Source: Thiodiazotropha sp040506975 | GTDB taxonomy: Bacteria > Pseudomonadota > Gammaproteobacteria > Chromatiales > Chromatiaceae | Length of the DNA: 64,000 nucleotides | Direction of reading: 5' to 3' | Assembly: GCA_965211775.1 (NCBI GenBank) | Contig: OZ242974.1 | Location: forward strand, 2,666,001-2,730,000 | In this document: one piece after another, positions 1-7,957 of the stretch | How the letters are laid out: each line of letters begins with the position of its first letter | Position numbering within the stretch: position 1 is the first letter of the stretch | Notes under the pieces: generated by a model | The model's input: only the letters and a program-made list of their open reading frames with translations | Told to the model about the DNA's origin: nothing | Database searches by the model: none | Made by a program: the position numbers and the translations under genes

Positions 1-1
1 G

Positions 2-583
2 ATAGAACAGCTGACGCAGCGGGCTGATGCCCTGGTTCTGGGGCCTGGCCTTGGACGAAATGCGTGGGGAGATATGTGTTACCGGGCCGCCCTCGATTCC
101 GCCTTGCCGATGGTCATCGATGCGGATGGTCTCAACTGGCTGGCCGAGCGGCCGCAGCAACGCGAGAATTGGATCCTGACACCGCACCCGGGGGAGGCAT
201 CGAGGCTTCTCGGTTATGATACGGAGAGGGTTGAAAATGACAGATTTCAAGCGGCTGAAAAGATACAGCAGCGCTTTGGCGGCGTGGTGATACTGAAAGG
301 GGCGGGCTCTCTGATATGTGATGGGAGCGCCCAACCCGCTTCACTCTGCAGTGACGGCAATCCCGGAATGGCCACGGGGGGGTGCGGTGACGTCTTAAGC
401 GGTATCATTGGTGCATTCATGGCACAGGATTATAACTATCGCGAGGCCGCCGAGATGGGAGTCTGTCTACATGCCGCCGCGGGCGACCGGGCCGCTGCGA
501 AGGGTGAGATCGGTCTCTTGGCAGGTGACCTGCTGCCTGAAGTCAGAACCCTTCTGAATGAGGCGCGCCCGTGTTTGAAATAG
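2..583 (+). CDS. nnrD: NAD(P)H-hydrate dehydratase (C-terminal part, gene truncated by window edge)
   Basis: The reading frame is open from base 2, so the N-terminal part lies outside the window. The product repairs hydrated NAD(P)H: this domain is the ADP- or ATP-dependent dehydratase of the ribokinase-like fold. Visible family marks are the GPGLG loop near the start, an HPGEASRLL segment, and the nucleotide-binding stretch GNPGMATGGCGD with the catalytic Asp of the GxGD type. In gammaproteobacteria this domain is usually fused to an N-terminal YjeF epimerase; whether that is so here cannot be seen. The 3' end overlaps tsaE by 13 bases, as expected for the conserved nnr-tsaE-amiB order. Confidence 0.93.
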   Translation: MEQLTQRADALVLGPGLGRNAWGDMCYRAALDSALPMVIDADGLNWLAERPQQRENWILTPHPGEASRLLGYDTERVENDRFQAAEKIQQRFGGVVILKGAGSLICDGSAQPASLCSDGNPGMATGGCGDVLSGIIGAFMAQDYNYREAAEMGVCLHAAAGDRAAAKGEIGLLAGDLLPEVRTLLNEARPCLK

Positions 584-1089
584 AGGTTGAAGGCGAAGAG
601 CGGCAGGAGGCGGTCGGCGCCTGTCTGGCGTTGAACTGCAGCCCGCCCTTTATTGTCTATCTCGAGGGTGATCTCGGGACAGGAAAGACAACCCTGGTCA
701 GGGGGTTTCTGAGGCAGCTTGGGTATCAGGGAAGGGTAAAGAGCCCGACATATACACTGCTTGAGCCCTACGACTTTGCGGGTCGTTCCTATTACCATTT
801 TGACCTCTATCGTCTGTCCGATCCCCGGGAGTTGGATTATTTAGGTATTGAGGGTCTGCTGAATAGCGATGCATTACTGTTGATAGAGTGGCCCGAGAAA
901 GGGGCTGGCGTGTTGCCGCAAGCGGATCTGATGATTCGTTTCATGCACCATGATCAGGCACGTGTGCTCAAATTTGACGCTGGGACAGAGCGGGGCGCAG
1001 AATCTCTCCTGCAGTTGCAAAAAGCAGTGGCAAAAGTTTACCTGATTACCCCTAAACCTCAGCCATTCTCAAGAGGCGATATGGCATAG
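571..1089 (+). CDS. tsaE: TsaE, tRNA t6A37 biosynthesis ATPase, with stop codon displaced by an IS
   Basis: TsaE is the ATPase that works with TsaB and TsaD to make threonylcarbamoyl-adenosine at tRNA position 37. It starts with GTG at 571 inside the end of nnrD. Walker A is GDLGTGKT (residues 33-40), followed by SPTYT (58-62), HFDLYRL (76-82) and IEWPE (105-109), all typical. The native protein would be 156 residues ending AKV with a TAA stop. An IS1595-family element inserted after the TA of that stop codon (1039-1040), so the frame now reads into the element, adding 16 residues before a TAG at 1087-1089. The catalytic domain is complete, so function may be retained with a short foreign tail. 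Confidence 0.93.
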   Translation: MFEIEVEGEERQEAVGACLALNCSPPFIVYLEGDLGTGKTTLVRGFLRQLGYQGRVKSPTYTLLEPYDFAGRSYYHFDLYRLSDPRELDYLGIEGLLNSDALLLIEWPEKGAGVLPQADLMIRFMHHDQARVLKFDAGTERGAESLLQLQKAVAKVYLITPKPQPFSRGDMA

Positions 1090-2069
1090 GTGGAGTGCGA
1101 AGAGCGGCAAAAAGCAATCGTTCAATCATGGCGGGTAAATCGAAACGGCGGTTAAACCGATATTCGAACTCAGCAAGATAACGCGACACATGTTTATCTC
1201 GAATCGCATGAAAAGTACCCAACAGACTGTTTTTGACATTACCCAACATCGTGTTTACCCATTTGAAGCACGAATACCGGACACTTTGGCGCCCACCACC
1301 CGTCACCATGGGGTTATGATGGCAATCAGCGGTTGTCACGCCACTAAAGCACCAAAGCCCATCGGTAAAGACTTCGCTGCCAGGCATCAAGCAGGAGCGG
1401 GCGTAGCGGGCGATTTCACGTTTGCGGAAGCCCCTTACACGACGCAGTTGAATTTTCATGGGCCTGCCGTCCCGCGTCGTCTCAACAGCAGCTACGAAAG
1501 GGATTTTGTTGCGCGACCCACGACCACGCTTACCGGCTTGCTCGCCTCCGAGATAAGCATCATCCAATTCGATGCGACCGGCCAGTTTTTTTCCACGCTC
1601 ACGTTCCATCATCACCTGCATCAACTTATGCTTGAGTCGCCAGGCCGTATTGTAGTTCACCCCGATTTCGCGGGAAAGTTGCAGCGCCGAGATACTTTTC
1701 TTGCGTTGGGTCAACAGATAGATCGCAAGAAACCACGTTCTCAGCGGCAGCTTGGTGCCATGGAAGATGCTGCCGGCGGTCAGGGAAGTCTGATGATGGC
1801 ACTTGTGACATTGATATATCTGACGCTTTTTGAGTTCACAGCCTGTTGTGTTGCCGCACTCAGGGCAGACATAGCCCGTCGGCCAGCGCAAATCATACAA
1901 TGCCTGTCGACACTGATCCTCGGTCCCATATTGTTCCAGAAAATCGTGCAAACCAAGACCTTTTTGAAATTGAATAGTATTTCTCGGCATGATGAAATCC
2001 TCTTTTATTCAGTAGGTTCCATTATGCTTGCACCACAGGCTCAATAGCTGAGCCTCATGAGTAATCAGG
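1041..2069 (-). mobile_element. IS1595-family insertion sequence, copy 1 (1029 bp)
   Basis: The element runs from CCTGATTACCCCT at the left to GAGTAATCAGG at the right, with imperfect terminal inverted repeats. It is flanked by perfect 8-bp direct repeats AAAGTTTA at 1033-1040 and 2070-2077; 8 bp is the usual duplication size for this family. The right terminal repeat differs from that of copies 2 and 3 (CATGAG against CAGGGG), which may weaken mobility. It carries one transposase gene on the minus strand. Insertion destroyed the native tsaE stop codon. Its length is identical to the second copy 15 bp downstream. Confidence 0.96.
1052..1990 (-). CDS. IS1595-family (ISXO2-like) transposase, copy 1
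   Basis: A 312-residue transposase. The N-terminus carries a zinc ribbon with Cys42/Cys45 (CPEC) and Cys61/Cys64 (CHKC), then a helix-turn-helix-like region around residues 97-125. The ISXO2-like DDE domain shows the first acidic site in ELDDAYLGG (about D143), the second in FTDG (D210) and a likely third at E274 just before FNRR. It differs from copies 2 and 3 by only a few residues: Arg at position 238 where they have Gln, and Asp284 where copy 2 has Gly. The frame is intact, so it is probably active. Confidence 0.95.
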   Translation of the reverse strand: MPRNTIQFQKGLGLHDFLEQYGTEDQCRQALYDLRWPTGYVCPECGNTTGCELKKRQIYQCHKCHHQTSLTAGSIFHGTKLPLRTWFLAIYLLTQRKKSISALQLSREIGVNYNTAWRLKHKLMQVMMERERGKKLAGRIELDDAYLGGEQAGKRGRGSRNKIPFVAAVETTRDGRPMKIQLRRVRGFRKREIARYARSCLMPGSEVFTDGLWCFSGVTTADCHHNPMVTGGGRQSVRYSCFKWVNTMLGNVKNSLLGTFHAIRDKHVSRYLAEFEYRFNRRFDLPAMIERLLFAALRTPPMPYRLLRMAEV

Positions 2070-2084
2070 AAAGTTTAAGTTTTT

Positions 2085-3113
2085 CCTGATTACCCCTAAA
2101 CCTCAGCCATTCTCAAGAGGCGATATGGCATAGGTGGAGTGCGAAGAGCGGCAAAAAGCAATCGTTCAATCATGGCGGGTAAACCGAAACGGCGGTTAAA
2201 CCGATATTCGAACTCAGCAAGATAACGCGACACATGTTTATCTCGAATCGCATGAAAAGTACCCAACAGACTGTTTTTGACATTACCCAACATCGTGTTT
2301 ACCCATTTGAAGCACGAATACTGGACACTTTGGCGCCCACCACCCGTCACCATGGGGTTATGATGGCAATCAGCGGTTGTCACGCCACTAAAGCACCAAA
2401 GCCCATCGGTAAAGACTTCGCTGCCAGGCATCAAGCAGGAGCGGGCGTAGCGGGCGATTTCACGTTTGCGGAAGCCCCTTACACGACGCAGTTGAATTTT
2501 CATGGGCCTGCCGTCCCGCGTCGTCTCAACAGCAGCTACGAAAGGGATTTTGTTGCGCGACCCACGACCACGCTTACCGGCTTGCTCGCCTCCGAGATAA
2601 GCATCATCCAATTCGATGCGACCGGCCAGTTTTTTTCCACGCTCACGTTCCATCATCACCTGCATCAACTTATGCTTGAGTCGCCAGGCCGTATTGTAGT
2701 TCACCCCGATTTCGCGGGAAAGTTGCAGCGCTGAGATACTTTTCTTGCGTTGGGTCAACAGATAGATCGCAAGAAACCACGTTCTCAGCGGCAGCTTGGT
2801 GCCATGGAAGATGCTGCCGGCGGTCAGGGAAGTCTGATGATGGCACTTGTGACATTGATATATCTGACGCTTTTTGAGTTCACAGCCTGTTGTGTTGCCG
2901 CACTCAGGGCAGACATAGCCCGTCGGCCAGCGCAAATCATACAATGCCTGTCGACACTGATCCTCGGTCCCATATTGTTCCAGAAAATCGTGCAAACCAA
3001 GGCCTTTTTGAAATTGAATGGTATTTCTCGGCATGATGAAATCCTCTTTTATTCAGTAGGTTCCATTATGCTTGCACCACAGGCTCAATAGCTGAGCCTC
3101 AGGGGTAATCAGG
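2085..3113 (-). mobile_element. IS1595-family insertion sequence, copy 2 (1029 bp)
   Basis: A second full element in the same orientation as copy 1, bounded by CCTGATTACCCCT and AGGGGTAATCAGG. Its own perfect 8-bp duplication AAGTTTTT lies at 2077-2084 and 3114-3121, so this was an independent insertion and not a duplication of copy 1. The two duplications overlap by one base at 2077. Both terminal repeats look intact. Confidence 0.96.
2096..3034 (-). CDS. IS1595-family (ISXO2-like) transposase, copy 2
   Basis: A 312-residue protein nearly identical to the copy 1 transposase, with the same zinc ribbon (CPEC and CHKC) and DDE residues. The only visible changes from copy 1 are Gln at position 238 instead of Arg, and Gly284 instead of Asp in the FNRRF segment. 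No frameshift or stop is present. The gene fills most of the element and reads away from amiB, against the direction of the surrounding operon. Confidence 0.95.
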   Translation of the reverse strand: MPRNTIQFQKGLGLHDFLEQYGTEDQCRQALYDLRWPTGYVCPECGNTTGCELKKRQIYQCHKCHHQTSLTAGSIFHGTKLPLRTWFLAIYLLTQRKKSISALQLSREIGVNYNTAWRLKHKLMQVMMERERGKKLAGRIELDDAYLGGEQAGKRGRGSRNKIPFVAAVETTRDGRPMKIQLRRVRGFRKREIARYARSCLMPGSEVFTDGLWCFSGVTTADCHHNPMVTGGGRQSVQYSCFKWVNTMLGNVKNSLLGTFHAIRDKHVSRYLAEFEYRFNRRFGLPAMIERLLFAALRTPPMPYRLLRMAEV

Positions 3114-3219
3114 AAGTTTTTTTAAAAGAAACCGACCTATCTGCCAGAAAACCTTGGAAAAATGATTATAGCATGCTATTTTTAGGATGAATTTGCTCAT
3201 ATACAAAGGTCATGGGGAA

Positions 3220-4536
3220 ATGAGGAAGCGTTGCCTATTGCTGCTGCTGATCTTGCTAAGCAGTCTCCCTCTCTACGCAAATCAGTCTCAGATCACCGGA
3301 TTACGCATCTGGTCTGCCCCCGACCATGTCAGACTGGTATTCGATGCCAACAGTCAGATCAGCCACAAGATTTTTACCCTGAAGGGGCCTGACCGGTTGG
3401 TGCTCGATCTGAAAAATACCACCCTGACAGAACATCTTCCCGACCCGACCAAGGAGAACAAGATCATCCGGGGAATGCGGTCTGCGGTTCGCAACAAGCG
3501 CGATATGCGGGTTGTCTTCGATCTCAGGAGCGCGGTCAAACCGAAGAGTTTTTCACTCAAGCCCAATCGGGAGTATGGTCACCGCCTGGTTGTCGATCTG
3601 TATGACGGCAAAGCCACCACCAGTCGGCGTTCACAACCGGTGAAGACGGCAAAGGCGCTGGGAAGACGGGATGTGGTGATAGCCGTGGATCCGGGGCACG
3701 GTGGCGAGGATCCGGGCGCACGCGGCCTCAAGGGGACGTATGAAAAGGATGTGGTATTGGCGATTGCGCGTAAACTGGTCACTTCGATCAATAAGCAGGA
3801 GGGGATGCGGGCGGTACTGATTCGGGATGGTGATTACTATCTCGGCTTGCGTAAACGTATCGCCAAGGCGAGAGAGCATCAGGCTGACCTGTTCGTGTCG
3901 ATTCATGCCGATGCCTTTCACGATCCGAAGGTGCGTGGCTCATCCGTCTACACCCTGTCAAGAAGCGGTGCCTCCAATGAAGCTGCCCGTTGGTTGGCTG
4001 AAAGGGAGAACAGCGCGGATCTCGTCGGTGGCGTCTCTCTCGAGGATAAGGATGACATGCTTGCCTCGGTGTTGTTGGATCTTTCCCAGATCGGTACCTT
4101 GCAGGCAAGTTCAGAGGCCGCCAATAGGGTGTTGAAGCAGCTCAAAACGCTTGGAAAAACCCATAAGCGAAAGGTGCAACAGGCGGGTTTTGTGGTATTG
4201 AAGTCACCGGATATCCCTTCCATGCTGGTGGAGACCGCCTTCATCTCCAACCCGGATGAAGAGCGCCGTCTGAGAAGCGTGAAACATCAGCAAATGGTGG
4301 CTACCGCCCTGATGAAAGGCATTCGCACCTATTTCAAGTTCCAGCCGCCACCAGGTACTTTGCTTGCCTCCAACCAGGCTAAGAAGGCGCCGCGAAAGCA
4401 TGTTATCTCCCGCGGTGAAACACTGATCGCCATCGCCAATCGATATCAGGTCAGTATCAGCCGTCTGCGCAACGCCAACGAATTGAAGGGCGATACCATC
4501 CGTATCGGCCAGGTACTGCAGATCCCCGGCGGCTGA
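3220..4536 (+). CDS. amiB: N-acetylmuramoyl-L-alanine amidase with AMIN and LysM domains
   Basis: A periplasmic cell-wall amidase that cleaves the bond between MurNAc and L-Ala, needed to separate daughter cells. The chosen start at 3220 gives a clean signal peptide (MRKRC, a Leu-rich core, LYA cleavage site); an upstream ATG at 3187 would bury it behind 11 extra residues. An AMIN domain follows (about residues 25-125), then an Amidase_3 domain with zinc-site motifs VDPGHGG, a Glu shortly after, SIHADAF, and catalytic Glu in VETAFISNPDEE. A single LysM domain at the C-terminus (HVISRGETL to LQIP) makes AmiB the best match. The tsaE-amiB-mutL order is conserved; two insertion sequences now separate it from tsaE and may supply or block its transcription. 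Confidence 0.94.
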   Translation: MRKRCLLLLLILLSSLPLYANQSQITGLRIWSAPDHVRLVFDANSQISHKIFTLKGPDRLVLDLKNTTLTEHLPDPTKENKIIRGMRSAVRNKRDMRVVFDLRSAVKPKSFSLKPNREYGHRLVVDLYDGKATTSRRSQPVKTAKALGRRDVVIAVDPGHGGEDPGARGLKGTYEKDVVLAIARKLVTSINKQEGMRAVLIRDGDYYLGLRKRIAKAREHQADLFVSIHADAFHDPKVRGSSVYTLSRSGASNEAARWLAERENSADLVGGVSLEDKDDMLASVLLDLSQIGTLQASSEAANRVLKQLKTLGKTHKRKVQQAGFVVLKSPDIPSMLVETAFISNPDEERRLRSVKHQQMVATALMKGIRTYFKFQPPPGTLLASNQAKKAPRKHVISRGETLIAIANRYQVSISRLRNANELKGDTIRIGQVLQIPGG

Positions 4537-4645
4537 TCAACAGACCATCCTGCCTTTCCACTCACTTAGCCATGGCCCGTTTCCGGGATGGATGGCACAA
4601 TACCCCATTCCCACAGCCTCCACCGACGACTGCCGCCTGCCGACT

Positions 4646-6430
4646 ATGCCTATACGAATCCTGCCCCCTCAACTGATCAATCAGATTGCCGCCGGCGAAG
4701 TGGTGGAGCGTCCGGCATCGGTGGTCAAGGAGTTGGTGGAGAACAGTCTTGACGCCGGGGCGCGAAAGATCGATGTCGAGATCGACCAGGGGGGGATCAA
4801 ACGTATCCACATTCGTGACGATGGTGCCGGTATTGAACAGCGGGAGTTGACCATGGCATTGTCTCGACATGCCACCAGCAAGGTCATCCAATTCAAGGAT
4901 TTGGAGTCATTGCAAAGCATGGGGTTCAGGGGTGAGGCGCTGCCCAGCATCAGTTCGGTCTCCCGACTCAGGCTGATCTCACGCCGTCAGGAGGCCGAGG
5001 AGGCTTGGGAGGTGGCGGGAGATGGTTCAGATGCCGTTACCGAACCCAAGCCGGCGGCACACCCACCAGGCACCAGTGTCGAGGTATGCGATCTGTTTTA
5101 CAATACCCCGGCAAGGCGTAAGTTTCTGCGCACTGAAAAGACCGAGTTCAACCACATCAGCGCGCTGTTTCAACGTTTTGCCCTGATGCACTTCGGTGTG
5201 GGATTCTCTCTCCACCACAATCGCCGTCAGATCTTCGCCTTGCCGCCCTGCAGTGATCGCCGGGACAGAGAGGGGCGCATCCGGGAATTGCTTGGAGCTG
5301 GCTTTATGGATCAGGCGCTTGCCATTGAAGAGCAGGCGGGGGACATGATTCTGAGCGGGTGGGTGGCTAGACCGGGTTTTTCCCGCTCACAGGCGGATAT
5401 GCAGTACTTTTATGTCAATCGGCGAATGGTTCGGGATAAACTGGTAACGCATGCAATTCGACAGAGCTACCAGGATGTACTTTATCACGGCCGTCATCCG
5501 GCCTATTTGCTGTTCCTCGGACTTGACCCCCGCAAGGTGGATGTCAATGTCCATCCGACAAAACATGAAGTGCGCTTTCGCGATTCGCGCTCGGTGCACG
5601 ATTTCATCTATCGGGGCCTGCACCGACTGTTGGCTCAGACCCGGCCCCAGCATGGCCGGGAACAGGAGCCGGTTGTTGAAACGATACCGTCAGTCAAGGA
5701 GCCAACAACATCCGGCCACACCCGGCAGCAGGGTATGGATTTGCGTGTGGCGCAGCGTCCTGCCGCCTATCGGGCGGCATTCATGGCTCAACAACCGGCG
5801 CATGCACAGGAATATTCAGAAGCGGAGCCTTCCCGGACGGAGCAGATACCGCCTTTGGGGTTTGCACTGGGACAATTGCATGGTGTCTATATCCTGGCGC
5901 AAAACGAAGACGGCCTGGTGCTGGTTGATATGCATGCGGCCCATGAGCGTATCACCTATGAACGCTTTAAGCTGACCTACCATGGTGACGGCATTACCAG
6001 TCAACCGTTGTTGCTGCCCGTGACGGTTGCGGTCAGTGCATCAGAGGCGGATTTGGTTGAGGAGTTTCAACCGTTTTTGGATCGACTCGGCATCGAAGTC
6101 AGCCGTTTGGGTAGGAGTTCCCTGGCGATCAGGACTATCCCTGCCCTGCTACAGGGAGCTGATGCGGAGAAACTGTTGCGTGATCTGCTCGCTGACCTCG
6201 CGGAGTACGGTCACACAGATCGTATGCAGGTCGAGATCGAAAAGGTTTTGGCCACAATGGCCTGCCATGGCTCGGTAAGGGCGAATCGACGTCTCGAATT
6301 GGATGAGATGAACGCCTTACTGCGCGATATGGAGAGGACGGAACGGGCGGATCAGTGCAATCACGGCAGACCAACCTGGGTACAGATGTCCCTGAGTGAA
6401 TTGGACCGGCTCTTCCTGCGGGGTCGCTGA
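4646..6430 (+). CDS. mutL: DNA mismatch repair protein MutL, endonuclease type
   Basis: MutL couples mismatch recognition by MutS to strand cutting. The start at 4646 gives the canonical MPIRILPPQLINQIAAGEVV opening. GHKL ATPase motifs are all present: ENSLDAGA, DDGAGI and GFRGEAL. The C-terminal domain carries DMHAAHERITYE, close to the endonuclease consensus DQHAxxERxxYE with Met in place of Gln, plus ACHGSVRA and CNHGRPT, the accompanying metal-site motifs. These are absent from E. coli MutL, so this protein probably nicks DNA itself and the organism probably lacks MutH. Length is 594 residues. It sits between amiB and miaA and ends one base before the likely miaA start. Confidence 0.95.
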   Translation: MPIRILPPQLINQIAAGEVVERPASVVKELVENSLDAGARKIDVEIDQGGIKRIHIRDDGAGIEQRELTMALSRHATSKVIQFKDLESLQSMGFRGEALPSISSVSRLRLISRRQEAEEAWEVAGDGSDAVTEPKPAAHPPGTSVEVCDLFYNTPARRKFLRTEKTEFNHISALFQRFALMHFGVGFSLHHNRRQIFALPPCSDRRDREGRIRELLGAGFMDQALAIEEQAGDMILSGWVARPGFSRSQADMQYFYVNRRMVRDKLVTHAIRQSYQDVLYHGRHPAYLLFLGLDPRKVDVNVHPTKHEVRFRDSRSVHDFIYRGLHRLLAQTRPQHGREQEPVVETIPSVKEPTTSGHTRQQGMDLRVAQRPAAYRAAFMAQQPAHAQEYSEAEPSRTEQIPPLGFALGQLHGVYILAQNEDGLVLVDMHAAHERITYERFKLTYHGDGITSQPLLLPVTVAVSASEADLVEEFQPFLDRLGIEVSRLGRSSLAIRTIPALLQGADAEKLLRDLLADLAEYGHTDRMQVEIEKVLATMACHGSVRANRRLELDEMNALLRDMERTERADQCNHGRPTWVQMSLSELDRLFLRGR

Positions 6431-6431
6431 A

Positions 6432-7400
6432 GTGGAGTTGGAGCAGCATCCACAGTCACTACCACCCGCCATCTTTCTCATGGGTCCCACCGCATCGGGT
6501 AAGACCGCACTGGCTGTGGAACTGGTTGAACGCCTGCCACTGGAGATCATCAGTGTGGATTCAGCGCTAATCTACCGGGGAATGGATATCGGCACAGCCA
6601 GGCCTGAGCAGGCCACATTGCGGATCGCGCCGCATCGGCTGATAGATATCAGGGATCCATCGGAGAGCTACTCGGCCGCCGCTTTTCGAGAGGACGCACT
6701 GACCGAGATGGCCGAAATAACCCGGGCTGGCAAAGTACCCCTGTTGGTCGGCGGCACCATGCTCTATTTCAAGGCGCTGGAAGAGGGGCTTTCAGACTTG
6801 CCTGAAGCAGATCCAGGAATCAGGTCGCGCCTGGAGCAAGAGTTGGGCCGGCTCGGATTGGAAGCGTTGCATCAGCGCCTTTCAGGTCTGGATCCGGCGG
6901 CAGGCGGGCGGATTCATGCCAACGACCCTCAGCGGATCCTTCGTGCGCTTGAGGTGATTGAAATCAGTGGAAAAACCCTGACTGAACTTCAGCAGGGCTG
7001 TGTTGGTCATACATTTCCGTACAGTGTGTTGAAGCTGGTGCGTGCACCTCGGGAGCGAAGCCTGTTACATGCTCGAATTGAGCGGCGTTTCCACGAAATG
7101 CTGGCGCAGGGTTTCGAGCGGGAGGTCAGCGCCCTGATGCGTCGGGGCGATCTCTCACCCGCAATGCCGTCAATGAGGGCCGTCGGGTATCGTCAGATGC
7201 TCAGCTATCTGTTGGGTGAGTTATCGCGTGAAGAGATGATAGAAAGGGGCATAATTGCCACGCGTCAGCTTGCGAAACGTCAGTTTACCTGGTTGCGCAG
7301 CTGTAGAGGGTGTCACTGGCTCGATGAGGAGGGGGATGTGATAGAACAGGCTCTTGGACTGATTTCAAGCTGTTTTAAGTCGTTTTTTATCCCTACCTAG
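6432..7400 (+). CDS. miaA: tRNA dimethylallyltransferase
   Basis: MiaA transfers a dimethylallyl group to A37 of tRNAs that read UNN codons. The P-loop GPTASGKT lies near residue 17 counted from the GTG at 6432, followed by DSALIYRGMDIGTA, GGTMLY and the HANDPQRILRALEV segment, all typical of the family. The start is chosen at GTG 6432, immediately after the mutL stop, because an in-frame ATG at 6396 would overlap mutL more deeply; ATG 6480 is a weaker alternative. The mutL-miaA-hfq order is the standard gammaproteobacterial arrangement. Confidence 0.94.
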   Translation: MELEQHPQSLPPAIFLMGPTASGKTALAVELVERLPLEIISVDSALIYRGMDIGTARPEQATLRIAPHRLIDIRDPSESYSAAAFREDALTEMAEITRAGKVPLLVGGTMLYFKALEEGLSDLPEADPGIRSRLEQELGRLGLEALHQRLSGLDPAAGGRIHANDPQRILRALEVIEISGKTLTELQQGCVGHTFPYSVLKLVRAPRERSLLHARIERRFHEMLAQGFEREVSALMRRGDLSPAMPSMRAVGYRQMLSYLLGELSREEMIERGIIATRQLAKRQFTWLRSCRGCHWLDEEGDVIEQALGLISSCFKSFFIPT

Positions 7401-7546
7401 CCTCTTCCCGATGGTTCGGTTACTATTTTTTACTTAATTGCTATTTATGTTTTGTATGCGTGGACAAAAAAACATTGTGCTAAACTTCCGCCTGTGGCGT
7501 CGTTTTTACAGTTGCCTGCATACATTATGCATTTGATATCACTGCC

Positions 7547-7552
7547 TATAAT
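7547..7552 (+). promoter_or_regulatory. Possible -10 hexamer upstream of hfq
   Basis: A perfect TATAAT lies 25 bases before the hfq start codon, in the 176-bp gap after miaA. No good -35 hexamer is present at 16-18 bp upstream, so this is only a candidate. Confidence 0.3.
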
Positions 7553-7576
7553 AGAAACACAATAAGGAGAAACTCC

Positions 7577-7846
7577 ATGTCTAAAGGGCAAAGTCTACAA
7601 GACCCTTTTTTGAATGCACTGAGGAAGGAACGAGTACCAGTGTCGATTTTTCTTGTCAACGGTATCAAACTGCAGGGACAGATTGAATCCTTTGACCAAT
7701 TTGTGGTGCTTTTGAAAAACAGTGTCAGTCAAATGGTTTACAAACACGCCATATCGACGGTCGTTCCCGCGCGGAATGTGCGTATTCAGCATGCAAACGG
7801 CCAGGGCGAAGAACCAGCACCACCCTCCGGTACTGGTAACTTCTAG
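7577..7846 (+). CDS. hfq: RNA chaperone Hfq
   Basis: Hfq forms a hexameric ring that pairs small RNAs with mRNAs. The 89-residue protein starts MSKGQSLQDPFLN and shows the Sm1 region (PVSIFLVNGIKLQGQIESFDQF) and the Sm2 YKHAIS motif that binds uridine-rich RNA. The C-terminal tail after residue 70 is short and rich in Pro, Glu and Gly. A strong ribosome-binding site AAGGAG lies just upstream. It precedes hflX as in most relatives. Confidence 0.98.
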   Translation: MSKGQSLQDPFLNALRKERVPVSIFLVNGIKLQGQIESFDQFVVLLKNSVSQMVYKHAISTVVPARNVRIQHANGQGEEPAPPSGTGNF

Positions 7847-7957
7847 TCTTTCCAATCGATTCGCTATCGGGCTTGTGCGACTGAAGCCTGTGAACAGGCC
7901 CTGGTTTTGCCCGGTAGCATGACCTGATATTTTCCAGCCTGATCTATCCGATCCAAT

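Noticed and set aside
1190..2047. Long plus-strand open frame across IS copy 1 (also at 2234-2734 and, on the minus strand, 58443-59300)
   Set aside because: It is the antisense of the transposase, is repeated only because the element is repeated, and has no ribosome-binding site or family match.
1041..3113. Composite transposon formed by IS copies 1 and 2
   Set aside because: Only 15 bases lie between them and each has its own target duplication, so no cargo is carried.
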